Assembly: GCA_934234215.1 (NCBI GenBank)
Contig: CAKQHB010000011.1
Span: forward strand, 1 to 64,000
Origin: an uncultured Cuneatibacter sp.
Lineage (GTDB): Bacteria > Bacillota > Clostridia > Lachnospirales > Lachnospiraceae
Direction of reading: 5' to 3'
DNA: 64,000 bases
The position numbers and the translations under genes are program-made. The notes beneath the pieces are model-generated. The model was given only the letters and a program-made list of their open reading frames with translations, did no database searches and was not told where the DNA came from. Shown here piece after piece: positions 34,614 to 44,610 of this stretch (within the stretch, counting starts at the first letter, position 1; the number at the start of each line of letters is the position of its first letter).

Positions 34614-35975
34614 CAGTGCATTGTAAGTGCCGTAGTTTCCGGTAGGACCGACTATTTCCAGACCGGGACCGATGTTATTAAAGCAGGACAACACGGCGGT
34701 AAAGTTCGTCGTCATGGAAAAGTTCTCCAGTGACAGGATCAGAAAACTGATTACAAGGATGATCACATAGGCAGACAGATATGCCGCTGTATTCGATACC
34801 ACACGGTCATCCACCATGATGCCGTTGACACGCACCACCTGTACCTTCTGGCTGTTCTTTAACCGCTGGACATTGCAGCCCAGATTCTTGAACAGGATCA
34901 GCAGACGGCTGCATTTCAGACCACCGCCGGTGCTGCCCGCGCAGGCCCCGATTGCCATGAGCATCAACAGAATCGACTTGGAAAATGTCGGCCACAGATC
35001 AAAGTCTGTCGTGGCAAATCCCGTCGTTGTGATAATACTGGATACCTGAAATGCAGCATGACGGATCGTCTCCCCCAGTGTTCCGTAATATCCTTTCAGG
35101 TTGATGACGATCAGAATCGTGCTGACTGCGATCAGTCCGAGATACACATGCAGCTCCTCATCCTTTGCCACATTGCGGAACTTCCGCAGCAGCAGGAAAT
35201 AATAGCAGCTGAAGTTTACACCGAACAGTATCATAAAGACAGTGCACACATTCTGGATATAGGGGCTGTAGCTCGCTATACTGTCATTCTTGATACCGAA
35301 TCCACCAGTACCGGCAGTACCAAATGCCGTGCAGACGGCATCAAAGACCGGCATTCCGCCAACAAGCAGCATAAAAATATTGATTACCGTCAGTGCAATA
35401 TACATGACATACAGAATCGTTGCCGTCTCACGCATCTTCGGCACCAGCTTGCCGACACTGGGGCCAGGGCTTTCTGCCCGCATCAGATGCATCGTGAAAC
35501 CGCTGTTGCGCTTTCCCTCGTTGTTGACGATCGCCAACAGGAATACCAGCACGCCCATGCCACCCAGCCAATGGCTGAAGCTGCGCCAGTACAGAATTCC
35601 CTTCGACAGGGATTCCACTTCCGGCAGGATCGAAGCGCCGGTTGTTGTAAAACCGGATACAATCTCAAATAATGCGTCAATATAATTCGGGATCTCACCG
35701 GAAATCACAAAAGGCAGACAGCCCAAAAGACTCATGATGATCCAGCTGATGCCGACGCAGACCATTCCTTCTTTTGCAAAGAATCCGTTTCTTGCATTTT
35801 TGCAGACAAACCAAAGGATCAGAATGACGACCGCAAGAACCGCCAGCGCCCCCAAAAATCCCCTCACTGCCGCCATCTCTCTGCAAAATATGCTGATGAG
35901 CAGCGCCGGGATCATGAACAACGCTTCCACCAGAAGAATTCTGGCAACAAAGCGTCCCATCATTTTGTAGTTCAT
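34518..35975 (-). CDS. trkH: Potassium uptake protein TrkH
   Basis: The 485-residue membrane subunit of the Trk/Ktr potassium system, with the four selectivity-filter repeats of the family recognisable (SGFTTTGAS, GTAGTGGFG, TTTGFATTD, NIGPGLEIVG) and about 10 membrane segments. It lies 22 nt downstream of trkA in the same operon. Its 3' end overlaps the convergent AraC gene by 96 bp. Confidence 0.93.
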   Translation of the reverse strand: MNYKMMGRFVARILLVEALFMIPALLISIFCREMAAVRGFLGALAVLAVVILILWFVCKNARNGFFAKEGMVCVGISWIIMSLLGCLPFVISGEIPNYIDALFEIVSGFTTTGASILPEVESLSKGILYWRSFSHWLGGMGVLVFLLAIVNNEGKRNSGFTMHLMRAESPGPSVGKLVPKMRETATILYVMYIALTVINIFMLLVGGMPVFDAVCTAFGTAGTGGFGIKNDSIASYSPYIQNVCTVFMILFGVNFSCYYFLLLRKFRNVAKDEELHVYLGLIAVSTILIVINLKGYYGTLGETIRHAAFQVSSIITTTGFATTDFDLWPTFSKSILLMLMAIGACAGSTGGGLKCSRLLILFKNLGCNVQRLKNSQKVQVVRVNGIMVDDRVVSNTAAYLSAYVIILVISFLILSLENFSMTTNFTAVLSCFNNIGPGLEIVGPTGNYGTYNALSKIVLILDMLAGRLEIFPILILLTRSTWRKH

Positions 35976-35997
35976 AGTTATTCAAACCCGCTCTTTC

Positions 35998-37356
35998 TTA
36001 CTCAAAAATGTCATTTAGCTGATAGATCATATGCTCCTGTCCGCGCACTACAATGACCGTATCACCCAGCTCGAACTCAGAATCACCATTGGGGATCTGT
36101 GTCTTTCCGCCGTGGGTAATGCAGACGATCAGGATATTCTTTTTCAGCTTCAGATTTTTCAGCGGAATACCGCAGTTGCGCGTGCCTTCATCCACACGAA
36201 ACTCCAGTGCTTCCATCTGTCCGTCCGCAATCGTATGTACCGCCCTTGCCGCACCGGTCTGGTTGCGCATGGCGCGGACATACCGCACGATGCTGTTGCT
36301 GCACAGTTCCTTCGGACTGACGATGCTGCCCAGCTGCAGGCTGTCCATGATGGCGGTGTTATCCACATGACCTACCTTTGTAACGACCATCGGAACGCCC
36401 CTGGAATTGGCATACATAGAAAGGATCATGTTCTGCTCGTCAATACCGGTCAGTGTGATAAAGGCATCACAGCGATCAATGCCTTCGCTCTCTAACAATG
36501 TCTGATCCCCGGCGTCGCCATGAATAATATCTGCATAAGGCAGATTTGCCGCCAGCTCCAGACACCGATCATAATTCTGCTCGATGATCTGCACCTGCAT
36601 GCCGCTCTTTTGCAGACGCTCCGCCAGATAATAGCTGACACGGCCGCCGCCGCACAGCATGACATGCTTTACCTTGTGGGACAGAATCCCCAGGTTTTTC
36701 AACAGGCTTGCCAGATTGTTCGTGGAAGCCGTTACGAACAGGCGATCCCCCTCGCGGATGATAAAGTTACCATCGGGAACAATGGCTTTTCCGCTGCGCA
36801 GAATCGTACATACCAGTACCTGGACTCCCACGATGCGGTAAATCTCATTTAATGCCAGATTTTTCAGATGGCTGTTTGCATCAATGCGCACTTCCACAAT
36901 CTCCACACGACCCTTGGCAAAGGTATCTCTCTTGCGGAATCCGGGGAATTTCAGCAGACGCTCGATTTCCACCGCTGCCTGCTTCTCCGGGTTGACTGTC
37001 ATGGACAGCGCGAACAAATTGCGCATCTCAAAGATCTGGTCTGTATACTCAGGATTCCGGATACGTGCGATCGTATGCAGGTTCGGATTCATGCCGTGCG
37101 CCGTCATACAGCACAGCAGGTTGATCTCATCCGCACTTGTCGCTGCGATCAACAGATCGGTCTCCTTGACATTTGCCTGCTCCAGAACTGCCATGGAAGC
37201 GCAGTTTCCGGTGACTGCCATACAGTCATACTTCTCTACCATACCTTCCAGAACCTTCTGGTTCGTATCGATCAGTGTCAGATCATACCCTTCTGCGGAA
37301 AGCTGTCCCGTCAGGGCTGCGCCAACCTTTCCGTCTCCGGCAATTATAATTTTCAA
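35998..37356 (-). CDS. trkA: Trk system potassium uptake regulatory protein TrkA
   Basis: The 452-residue cytosolic gating subunit with two tandem RCK units: the first NAD-binding fold KIIIAGDGKVGAALTGQL and TrkA-C domain, then the second (HVMLCGGGRVSYYLAERL) with its own TrkA-C, ending near FELGDTVIVV. It binds nucleotides and gates TrkH. The start is TTG 37356 after GGAGAGAGC. Operon trkA-trkH, with palindromic sites in the promoter. Confidence 0.93.
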   Translation of the reverse strand: MKIIIAGDGKVGAALTGQLSAEGYDLTLIDTNQKVLEGMVEKYDCMAVTGNCASMAVLEQANVKETDLLIAATSADEINLLCCMTAHGMNPNLHTIARIRNPEYTDQIFEMRNLFALSMTVNPEKQAAVEIERLLKFPGFRKRDTFAKGRVEIVEVRIDANSHLKNLALNEIYRIVGVQVLVCTILRSGKAIVPDGNFIIREGDRLFVTASTNNLASLLKNLGILSHKVKHVMLCGGGRVSYYLAERLQKSGMQVQIIEQNYDRCLELAANLPYADIIHGDAGDQTLLESEGIDRCDAFITLTGIDEQNMILSMYANSRGVPMVVTKVGHVDNTAIMDSLQLGSIVSPKELCSNSIVRYVRAMRNQTGAARAVHTIADGQMEALEFRVDEGTRNCGIPLKNLKLKKNILIVCITHGGKTQIPNGDSEFELGDTVIVVRGQEHMIYQLNDIFE

Positions 37357-37424
37357 AGCTCTCTCCTCTTTTCTCAGACAGACAAAAACTGTCCCTTTCG
37401 CTCATTCTCAAACTCAGCTCTGCT

Positions 37425-37463
37425 ATTATAACAGAACTCTGTAAAAAGTAAACCAGAATTCTG
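37425..37463 (-). promoter_or_regulatory. trkAH promoter with paired palindromes
   Basis: Minus strand: TTTACT (37447-37452), 16 bp spacer, TATAAT (37425-37430). ACAGAGTTCTGT (37431-37442) lies in the spacer and CAGAATTCTG (37454-37463) just upstream of -35. The two share ACAGA..TCTG and look like binding sites for one regulator. Confidence 0.55.
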
Positions 37464-37472
37464 TAAGGCAAG

Positions 37473-37510
37473 AAAAACGCATCAGACATTTTTATTCAAA
37501 TGTCTGATGC
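37473..37510 (-). terminator. Terminator of the foldase end of the glg-mfd run
   Basis: GCATCAGACAT (37479-37489) pairs with ATGTCTGATGC (37500-37510). On the minus strand the stem is followed by GTTTTTC. Confidence 0.8.
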
Positions 37511-37542
37511 ATCTTGCTCGTTCTTATCTGATTTTATTCTTT

Positions 37543-38805
37543 TTATTCTGCTGCGGATTCGCTCTCCGTCTCGGTCTCAGATTCCGACTCTGCTGCGCTC
37601 TCGGACTCACCCTCGCTCTCTGCGGAAGTCTCTGTCTCGGACTCAGACTCAGAAGAAGCTGCCTCCGTCTCAGTCTCGTCTGCTGCGGTGGTCTCCGGGA
37701 CCTCATACAAAGCAGTGCTCATGGTAATGGATGCCCATACGTCCTCGTTTACCTTGAACTTCGGAGCGTCTGCCTTTAACTGCTCATACTTCTCGTTGAA
37801 CATATCGGATCTGCGGGTCTTCAATACGGACTGTACTGCATCGTCGGTAGCAGCCTCATCCTCATGCTCCTCACAGTAGATGACGTACCAGCCGTCTTCC
37901 TCTACATATGCGGTAGCATACTCGCCGGTCTCCAGCTCAAAGCTGGCAGTACCAAATGCATTCTCATGATCGGTCTTACCGAATGTCTCGGTCTTCTGGG
38001 TAACCGTCAGGGTGTCGTCTGCTTCCAGCTCTGCCTTGACATCATCCATAGACTTGCCGGACTTCAGATCTGCAGCTGCCTGCTCTGCAAGCTGCTCCAG
38101 CTCCTGATACTCCTCGGTATCCGCATAAGCGGTCTCTGCTTCGGTCTCGGTCTCGGATTCTGTCTCTGCTGCGGTCTCAGTCGCGGACTCGCTCTCAGTA
38201 TCGGTGCTTGTCTCATCCTCTGTCTGAGTCTTGTCAAACTTCAGATAGCTGACCTTTACCTGACGCTGCTCCTCACGGTCTACATTGGTATCAATATCTG
38301 CTACCATGTACTCATATACGCGGTTTGCCAGAGCGTTGTCATGATAAACCTTGCTCAGAAGCTCGTCGGTGCCGCCCATCTTCTCGAAAGCGCCGTCCTG
38401 CAGGTTCTCCTTGTACTGAGCCATTGCTTCCTCGATCTTCGCCTCATCATCCTCGCTCAGAGAAATGCCATACTCCTCTGCCTTGGAATCCAGAATGCGC
38501 GTCTGAAGGATACGCGCCATAACGCCTTCCCTCGTGGTATCTTCGATGGTTGTGCCATTTCCTACATCGTAGCTCCAGAAATCAACCGTTCCGGTAATCA
38601 TGCTGTAGTAGGACTCCATGAGGTACTGTTCGCTCTTTGCAAGGAAGTTTGCCTCATCCAGATAAATCTTCTCATCGCCAAACGTTGCAACTACGGTGGT
38701 CGCGTAGTCTTCCGTCTTCACAGTCTTGGAGCAGCCCATCAGGCTTCCCAGTCCAAGAACCAATGACAGCAGCGCGGCAGCGCCTGCACAGTGTTTCTTC
38801 TTCAT
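37543..38805 (-). CDS. Surface lipoprotein foldase, PrsA/SurA-like peptidyl-prolyl isomerase
   Basis: 420 residues. A lipoprotein signal peptide ends at SLMGC (Cys25). A SurA_N-like helical region (FLAKSEQYLMESYYS to DDEAKIEEAMAQYKENL) and a parvulin-like region (about 235-350, QAAADLKSGKSMDDVKAELE, AYVEEDGWYVIYCEE) follow. Two low-complexity tracts made almost only of Glu, Ser, Thr and Ala lie at about 200-230 and 375-420. These acidic tracts are unusual for PrsA and may be wall-spanning spacers. It probably helps fold exported proteins. 69 nt downstream of mfd. Confidence 0.82.
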   Translation of the reverse strand: MKKKHCAGAAALLSLVLGLGSLMGCSKTVKTEDYATTVVATFGDEKIYLDEANFLAKSEQYLMESYYSMITGTVDFWSYDVGNGTTIEDTTREGVMARILQTRILDSKAEEYGISLSEDDEAKIEEAMAQYKENLQDGAFEKMGGTDELLSKVYHDNALANRVYEYMVADIDTNVDREEQRQVKVSYLKFDKTQTEDETSTDTESESATETAAETESETETEAETAYADTEEYQELEQLAEQAAADLKSGKSMDDVKAELEADDTLTVTQKTETFGKTDHENAFGTASFELETGEYATAYVEEDGWYVIYCEEHEDEAATDDAVQSVLKTRRSDMFNEKYEQLKADAPKFKVNEDVWASITMSTALYEVPETTAADETETEAASSESESETETSAESEGESESAAESESETETESESAAE

Positions 38806-38874
38806 AAATATCCTCCAAATTGTCCGTCAGAGTTTCCTGACGCTATTGCTCACCTGTTCGAGTATACCTCTTTT

Positions 38875-41800
38875 TTACGGAACTAGCAATATTTTTATAT
38901 CAATTAACAGTTTTTTCACCGTTTTCCACGTCGTTTCCCAGTCACTTTGTTCCCCGGAGCGGAAGCGGAATGTCAGCTCCGGCTCCTCTCCCGCCAGAAT
39001 TTTCAACTGGTTGCGGTAGCGGGTCAGAAGCTCCGGAATCCTGCTGCCGTCAAGCGGCGCTTTCGGATACAGCTTCATGGTCATCACATCGTCTCTGCAA
39101 GTCAGATCCGTCACATAAACTTCGTGCGCCATCGCGCGGATCAGTGCGATGGACAGCAGATTCTCCACTGCCTTCGGCGGTTCTCCATACCGATCCAGCA
39201 GTTCATCCTGCAGATCCAGACGCTCATCCTCGGATGCCACGCCGGAAATTCGACGATACATATCCAACTTCTGATATTCGTTGCGGATGTAGGACGACGG
39301 GATATACGCATCGGCGGCAAAGTCCACGGTCGTCTCGAAGTCTTCCAGCTGTACCGGCTCACCTTTCAATGTCTGCACCGCTTCGTTCAGCATCTTGCAG
39401 TACAGATCATATCCGACCGCTTCCATGTGACCATGCTGCTTTGCTCCCAACAGATTGCCCGCGCCGCGGATTTCCAGATCCCGCATCGCAATACGCAGTC
39501 CGGATCCCAGCTCCGTAAATTCCCGGATCGCTTCCAGACGCTTCTGGGCATCTTCCTTCAGAACTTTGTTGTGCTTGTACAAAATAAACGCATAGGCAGT
39601 TCGATTTGACCGTCCCACACGACCTCGCAGCTGATAGAGCTGCGACAGACCGTATCGATCGGAATCATGGATCAGGATCGTGTTTACATTGGAAATATCC
39701 AGACCGGTCTCAATGATAGTCGTGGATACCAGCACATCAATGTCTCCATTGATGAAGTCCATCATGATCCGCTCCATCTCCCGCTCCGACATCTGCCCGT
39801 GGGCAAATGCCACATTGGCGTCCGGCACAAGCTCCTGAATTTTCAGTGTCATCTCCGCAATATCCTTGACGCGGTTGTATACATAAAAGACCTGTCCGCC
39901 CCGCGCCAGCTCACGGTTGATCGCCTCCCGCACAACTTCCGGATTCCATTCCATAACATAAGTCTGGATCGGCAAACGGTCTGCCGGCGGCTCCTCCAGC
40001 GTACTCATATCTCGAATTCCGATCAGACTCATGTGCAGCGTTCGGGGAATCGGTGTCGCCGTCAGTGTCAATACATCCACGTTTTTCTTCATCTGCTTGA
40101 TCTTTTCTTTGTGGGTGACACCAAATCGCTGCTCCTCGTCAATAATCAGCAGTCCCAGATCTTTGAACTGCACATCCTTCGAGAGAATCCGGTGCGTACC
40201 GATCACGATATCCACAAATCCCTTTTTCAGATCCTCCAGCGTATTTTTCACCTGCGCCGGAGTCCGGAAACGGCTGAGCAGATCAATGCGCACCGGGAAA
40301 TCCTTCATTCGCTGCACAAAGGTATTGTAATGCTGCTGGGCAAGGATCGTCGTGGGCACAAGATACGCCACCTGCTTGCCCTCCTGCACTGCCTTGAATG
40401 CCGCGCGGATGGCAATCTCGGTCTTGCCGAAGCCCACATCTCCGCACACAAGGCGATCCATGATCTTTGTACTCTCCATGTCCGTCTTTGTCGCTTCAAT
40501 CGCAGACAGCTGATCTTCTGTCTCCTCGTAGGGGAACATCTCCTCGAACTCTTTCTGCCAGACCGTATCCTGTCCAAAGGCATAGCCTGTGCCGTTCTGT
40601 CTCGCGGAATACAGTTCCACCAGCTCCTTTGCGATATCCTGCACCGCGCTCTGCACCCTGCTCTTTGTCTTTTTCCACTCCGGTGTGCCGAGACGGTTCA
40701 GCTTCGGCTGCTTGGCATCCGCATCGGCATACTTCTGAATCAGATGGAACTGCGTTGCCGGAATATACAGCTTGCCGCCGTCTCCATACTCGATCTTCAT
40801 ATAGTCGCGAGTCATCTTGTCCATTTCCATCTTCTCGATGCCCCGGTAAATACCGATTCCGTGGGTCTCATGTACCACATAATCTCCCACGGACAGATCG
40901 GTATAGCTGCTGATCTTCTGTCCCTGATAAGCCGATTTGCGGCGCTTTTTCTTCTTTTGTTCTCCGAAAATATCCGACTCACAGATCACCGCAAACCGGA
41001 TCTGGGGATAGCAGAAGCCTCTGTGCAGACTGCCCCGCGCCACCTGAATCGTGCCGGGGATCAGCTCGCCTCCCGTCTCCGAAAACCATGCCCGCAGATC
41101 ATACTCTTCCAGATCCTTCGCCATACGCTCCGCTCTCGTCCGGGATGGGCACAGCAATACAACACGCCAGCCCTCCTTGCGGTACATCTGCAGATCTTTG
41201 ATGAGCATCTCGAAGCTGTTTTTGTATGCATCGGCATTGCGGACGGAAAACTCCACCCGCTCCGCGCCGGACAACATCGGCAAATTCTGATCCAGTCCGG
41301 TGAGCGCCAATGTCTCCGCAGTATGCAGCGCCGAAAAAACAGCGCTGACACTCTGCAGCACCTTTGTCTGTCCCGGCAGCAGATAACCTTTTTCCAGACG
41401 ATGACTCATACTCTCCCGAAACTCTGCTTCCACCGCATCCGCCTGCTCCTTCAGGCGCACCGGCTCGTCGAGACAGATCAGTGTCTGCTCCTTCGGAAAA
41501 TAGTCCAGAAACGATCCCGCCTTCGGATAAAAATAGGATAGAAACGACTCCAGACTCGCGCTGTGGATGCCGCTCTCCAGCTCCTCCAGCAGTCCTTCCG
41601 TCGCCTCTTTCAGACGAAACGCCTCCTCGGTCTTCATCGCTTTGCGGAACGTCTCGTAATTTTCCTGATATTCTGCCCGAATCCGGCGAATCGCTGCCTG
41701 CTTGCCCTTCTCATCAAACACAAGCTCCGCTGCGGGAAAGATTTCTACCACTTCTACCCGCTCGATGGAACGCTGGCTCTCCGTCTCAAAGCTCCGAATC

Positions 41801-42414
41801 GAGTCGATCTCGTCTCCCCAGAACTCGATTCGCCACGGCGCTTCCTCTGTCAGACTGAACAGGTCGAGAATGCCGCCTCTGGCGGAATACTGTCCCGGGC
41901 CTTCGACCTGTGCTACCTGCTCGTAGCCCAGCTCCGTCAGTTCTCTGCGCAGCTTCTTGGGGGACAGCTCCATACCTTCTTCCAGAATCAGTCTGCGGTC
42001 CAGCAATGCCTGAAACGGCGGAACGAGGTTCATCAGACCGCCGATGGTCGTCACGACCACGCCGCCCTGCTGCTCGCTCATCTGTTTCAGCGTGCGCAGG
42101 CGCTTCTGTTCCAGTGCCTTTCCCTGGATATCTGCGCTGTAAAAAATAAAATCCTTCGCCGGATAGGAGCATACCTGCGGACAAAACAGACGGTAATCTT
42201 CCTCAATCTCCCGCACGCGCTGCTCACTGTAGGTGATAATAAGCTGCCACGGGAGCGTCTCTTTCGTCTCATTTCCGACCTCTGCAAGCAAATGGACTTT
42301 CTGCGAATCCATACATCCTGCCGCTTGCAGCGGTCCTTTTCTTTTTTTCAGAGCCTCCACAAGGTCTTCATAGCTCTTCAGTTCGTGCAGCGGACTTTGA
42401 AAAATAGCAGACAT
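38875..42414 (-). CDS. mfd: Transcription-repair coupling factor
   Basis: Removes RNA polymerase stalled at DNA damage and recruits UvrA. The 1179-residue length is normal. Domains in order: UvrB-like N-terminal module, RNA polymerase interaction domain (about 500-570, SVGDYVVHETHGIGIYRGIE), helicase with Walker A GDVGFGKTE, DEEQR box and TATPIPRTLHMSL, then the RecG-like TRG motif and the C-terminal domain (ELLDRYGEPP). ATG 42414 follows AAGGAG. Between pth and the foldase on the same strand, gaps of 40 and 69 nt. Confidence 0.97.
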   Translation of the reverse strand: MSAIFQSPLHELKSYEDLVEALKKRKGPLQAAGCMDSQKVHLLAEVGNETKETLPWQLIITYSEQRVREIEEDYRLFCPQVCSYPAKDFIFYSADIQGKALEQKRLRTLKQMSEQQGGVVVTTIGGLMNLVPPFQALLDRRLILEEGMELSPKKLRRELTELGYEQVAQVEGPGQYSARGGILDLFSLTEEAPWRIEFWGDEIDSIRSFETESQRSIERVEVVEIFPAAELVFDEKGKQAAIRRIRAEYQENYETFRKAMKTEEAFRLKEATEGLLEELESGIHSASLESFLSYFYPKAGSFLDYFPKEQTLICLDEPVRLKEQADAVEAEFRESMSHRLEKGYLLPGQTKVLQSVSAVFSALHTAETLALTGLDQNLPMLSGAERVEFSVRNADAYKNSFEMLIKDLQMYRKEGWRVVLLCPSRTRAERMAKDLEEYDLRAWFSETGGELIPGTIQVARGSLHRGFCYPQIRFAVICESDIFGEQKKKKRRKSAYQGQKISSYTDLSVGDYVVHETHGIGIYRGIEKMEMDKMTRDYMKIEYGDGGKLYIPATQFHLIQKYADADAKQPKLNRLGTPEWKKTKSRVQSAVQDIAKELVELYSARQNGTGYAFGQDTVWQKEFEEMFPYEETEDQLSAIEATKTDMESTKIMDRLVCGDVGFGKTEIAIRAAFKAVQEGKQVAYLVPTTILAQQHYNTFVQRMKDFPVRIDLLSRFRTPAQVKNTLEDLKKGFVDIVIGTHRILSKDVQFKDLGLLIIDEEQRFGVTHKEKIKQMKKNVDVLTLTATPIPRTLHMSLIGIRDMSTLEEPPADRLPIQTYVMEWNPEVVREAINRELARGGQVFYVYNRVKDIAEMTLKIQELVPDANVAFAHGQMSEREMERIMMDFINGDIDVLVSTTIIETGLDISNVNTILIHDSDRYGLSQLYQLRGRVGRSNRTAYAFILYKHNKVLKEDAQKRLEAIREFTELGSGLRIAMRDLEIRGAGNLLGAKQHGHMEAVGYDLYCKMLNEAVQTLKGEPVQLEDFETTVDFAADAYIPSSYIRNEYQKLDMYRRISGVASEDERLDLQDELLDRYGEPPKAVENLLSIALIRAMAHEVYVTDLTCRDDVMTMKLYPKAPLDGSRIPELLTRYRNQLKILAGEEPELTFRFRSGEQSDWETTWKTVKKLLIDIKILLVP

Positions 42415-42454
42415 GTGCTGACTCCTTTCTATGACCGCAACTGCGTCCGCGCAG

Positions 42455-43024
42455 TTACGCTTTCTTCTTATTGTATCGGTTCATTGCCTCGGACATACCA
42501 TCCGTCAAAAATACTTCCACTGCCTTGGACGCACCCAGAATCCCGTCTGCGATCGCGCTCTTTTCCTCACCGTGGAAATGTCCCAGCACATGATCCGCCA
42601 GATCCATCTGTGCCGGCTTATCTCCCACGCCCACTTTGATCCGGGGGAAATTCTCCGAACCCAGTCTCGCAATGATGCTCTTGATTCCATTGTGACCGCC
42701 TGCGGAGCCCTTCTGTCTCAGGCGAAGCTGTCCTACCGGCAAACTGATGTCATCAAAAATTACCAGCACTTCCTCCGCTGGAATCTTATAATAAGCGGCG
42801 ATCTCCGCGATCGCATCTCCGCTCAGATTCATAAAAGTCTGCGGTTTTACAAGCAAAACCTTTTCACCGCCGATGATGCCTCTGCCCACAAGTGCTTTGT
42901 GTTCTTTGCTCTGCACGGGGATGTGATGCTTTGCTTCCAGCTCGTCGATCACGGCAAAGCCCACGTTATGTCTCGTGCCCTCGTATTTTTCTCCGGGATT
43001 TCCCAGACCTGCAATCAAATACAT
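42455..43024 (-). CDS. pth: Peptidyl-tRNA hydrolase
   Basis: Releases tRNA from peptidyl-tRNA that drops off the ribosome. 189 residues with the motif MYLIAGLGNPGEKYEGTRHN (catalytic His at the end), the central KPQTFMNLSGDAI and GSAGGHNGIKSII, and FPRIKVGVG. ATG 43024 follows AAAAGGAT; the frame to 43060 adds 12 unlikely residues. The pth-mfd order is standard in Firmicutes. Confidence 0.96.
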   Translation of the reverse strand: MYLIAGLGNPGEKYEGTRHNVGFAVIDELEAKHHIPVQSKEHKALVGRGIIGGEKVLLVKPQTFMNLSGDAIAEIAAYYKIPAEEVLVIFDDISLPVGQLRLRQKGSAGGHNGIKSIIARLGSENFPRIKVGVGDKPAQMDLADHVLGHFHGEEKSAIADGILGASKAVEVFLTDGMSEAMNRYNKKKA

Positions 43025-43159
43025 ATCCTTTTTTCTTCTCCATTTCCTGTAGATCGTCAAGCGGATATTGTATCATAGAAATGCCTAAAACTCAAGGTCG
43101 GGAGCCTTTTCCGTCTCCGAAAAAAACTCCCGACCCGATTCGCTTTTGTATGCTGAAAA

Positions 43160-43450
43160 TCAGTTGTCAGCTTCTGCTGGCTTCTCTGTCTCCGGCTCTT
43201 CCTCCGCATGATACCGTTCCAGAATCACGTTCTGGATACGCTCTCTTGCGGCCTGGTTGATGGGATGTGCAATGTCTCGATACTCTCCATCCGGAGATTT
43301 TCTGCTGGGCATCGCCACAAACAGTCCCTTTTCACCCTCAATCACCTTGATGTCATGTATCACAAACTCGTTATCCATCGTGATAGATGCAACCGCTTTC
43401 ATCCTACCCACTTGCGCAATGCGCCGCACTCTTACATCTGTAACCTGCAT
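43160..43450 (-). CDS. spoVG: Stage V sporulation protein G
   Basis: A 96-residue RNA/DNA-binding regulator conserved in spore formers and many other Firmicutes. Matches the family closely: MQVTDVRVRRIAQVGRMKAV, ITMDNEFVIHDIKVI, GLFVAMPSRKSPDGEYRDIA and HPINQAARERIQ, followed by an acidic tail. ATG 43450 follows GGAGGGG. Positioned between glgD and pth, co-oriented. Confidence 0.95.
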   Translation of the reverse strand: MQVTDVRVRRIAQVGRMKAVASITMDNEFVIHDIKVIEGEKGLFVAMPSRKSPDGEYRDIAHPINQAARERIQNVILERYHAEEEPETEKPAEADN

Positions 43451-43488
43451 AACCCCTCCAGTCATCTGTAAGTCAATTTGCCCCCGAC

Positions 43489-44610
43489 TTACAGCACATA
43501 TCTCTCATTTTTTTCTACGATAATCCGGATATCTCCATTCTCCGCAGTGAAGGTGCTGTTCGCACGGATCGTATCGTGGCTCTCCACGATGCAATTCTCG
43601 ATGCGGGAGTTATCCCCGATATACACATCGTTCATAATGATCGAATTTTTGATCACGCAGTTGTTTCCAATGTAAGCTTTCTTGAACAAAATGGAGTTCT
43701 CCACTTCGCCGTTGATGATGCTGCCGCTGGCTACCAGACTGTTCTTGACCCATGCGCCGGGATTATACTTTGCAGGCGGAAGATCTTCTACCTTGGAATA
43801 TACATCCGGCAGTTCCTTAAAGAAGTGACTACGCACATCCGGCTTCAGGAAATCCATGTTCGTCTCGTAGTAAGACTCTACGGAGGAAATGCTGTTCCAG
43901 TAGCTGTCCATCTGGTATGCATAGATTCTCTTGAGGTTCTTGTAACGGATCAGGATGTCCTTTACAAAATCATAACGATCCTCAGCTGCGCAGCGCTCCA
44001 ACAGCTCGATCAGCTGACGTCTGCGGATGATGTAGATACCGCAGGAAACATTCGTGGAAACAACTTCCATCGGCTTCTCCTCGAACTCTACGATACGTCC
44101 ATCCTCATCGGTCTTGACCTGTCCGAAACGGAGCAGCTTGTCCGACTCCGGCATCTGCTTGCAGACAACGGTAATGTCGGCTCTCTTATCAATATGGTAC
44201 TCCAGTACCTTATTATAGTCTAACTTATACACACCGTCGCCGCTTGCGATTACGACATAGGGCTCATGGCTCTTCTTCAGGAAGTCGAGGTTCTGAACCA
44301 GTGTATCTGCAGTACCGCGATACCAACTGTTGTTATCTGCGGTAATCGTAGGTGTGAATACATACAGACCGCCCTGCTTTCTTCCGAAATCCCACCATTT
44401 GGAGGAACTCAGATGCTCGTTCAGGGAACGGGAGCTGTACTGGGTAAATACTGCTACTTTCTGAATATGAGAATTGGTCATATTACTCAGTGCAAAATCA
44501 ATGGCACGATAGCTGCCTGCCATCGGCATCGCAGATACTGCACGCTTCTTCGTCAATTCTCTCATGCGTTTGTTATTTCCACCCGCTAAAATGATTCCGA
44601 TCGCCCTCAT
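43489..44610 (-). CDS. glgD: Glucose-1-phosphate adenylyltransferase regulatory subunit GlgD
   Basis: 373 residues, homologous to GlgC but with an altered active site: the N-terminal loop reads LAGGNNKRMRELTKKRA rather than the catalytic GGxGxRL form. A left-handed beta-helix follows (IENCIVESHDTIRANSTF). In Firmicutes GlgD pairs with GlgC to raise ADP-glucose synthesis. The ATG overlaps the glgC stop as ATGA (44607-44610). Confidence 0.94.
   Translation of the reverse strand: MRAIGIILAGGNNKRMRELTKKRAVSAMPMAGSYRAIDFALSNMTNSHIQKVAVFTQYSSRSLNEHLSSSKWWDFGRKQGGLYVFTPTITADNNSWYRGTADTLVQNLDFLKKSHEPYVVIASGDGVYKLDYNKVLEYHIDKRADITVVCKQMPESDKLLRFGQVKTDEDGRIVEFEEKPMEVVSTNVSCGIYIIRRRQLIELLERCAAEDRYDFVKDILIRYKNLKRIYAYQMDSYWNSISSVESYYETNMDFLKPDVRSHFFKELPDVYSKVEDLPPAKYNPGAWVKNSLVASGSIINGEVENSILFKKAYIGNNCVIKNSIIMNDVYIGDNSRIENCIVESHDTIRANSTFTAENGDIRIIVEKNERYVL

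Noticed and set aside
39667..41541. 624-codon + strand frame
   Set aside because: Antisense of mfd, whose motifs are intact.
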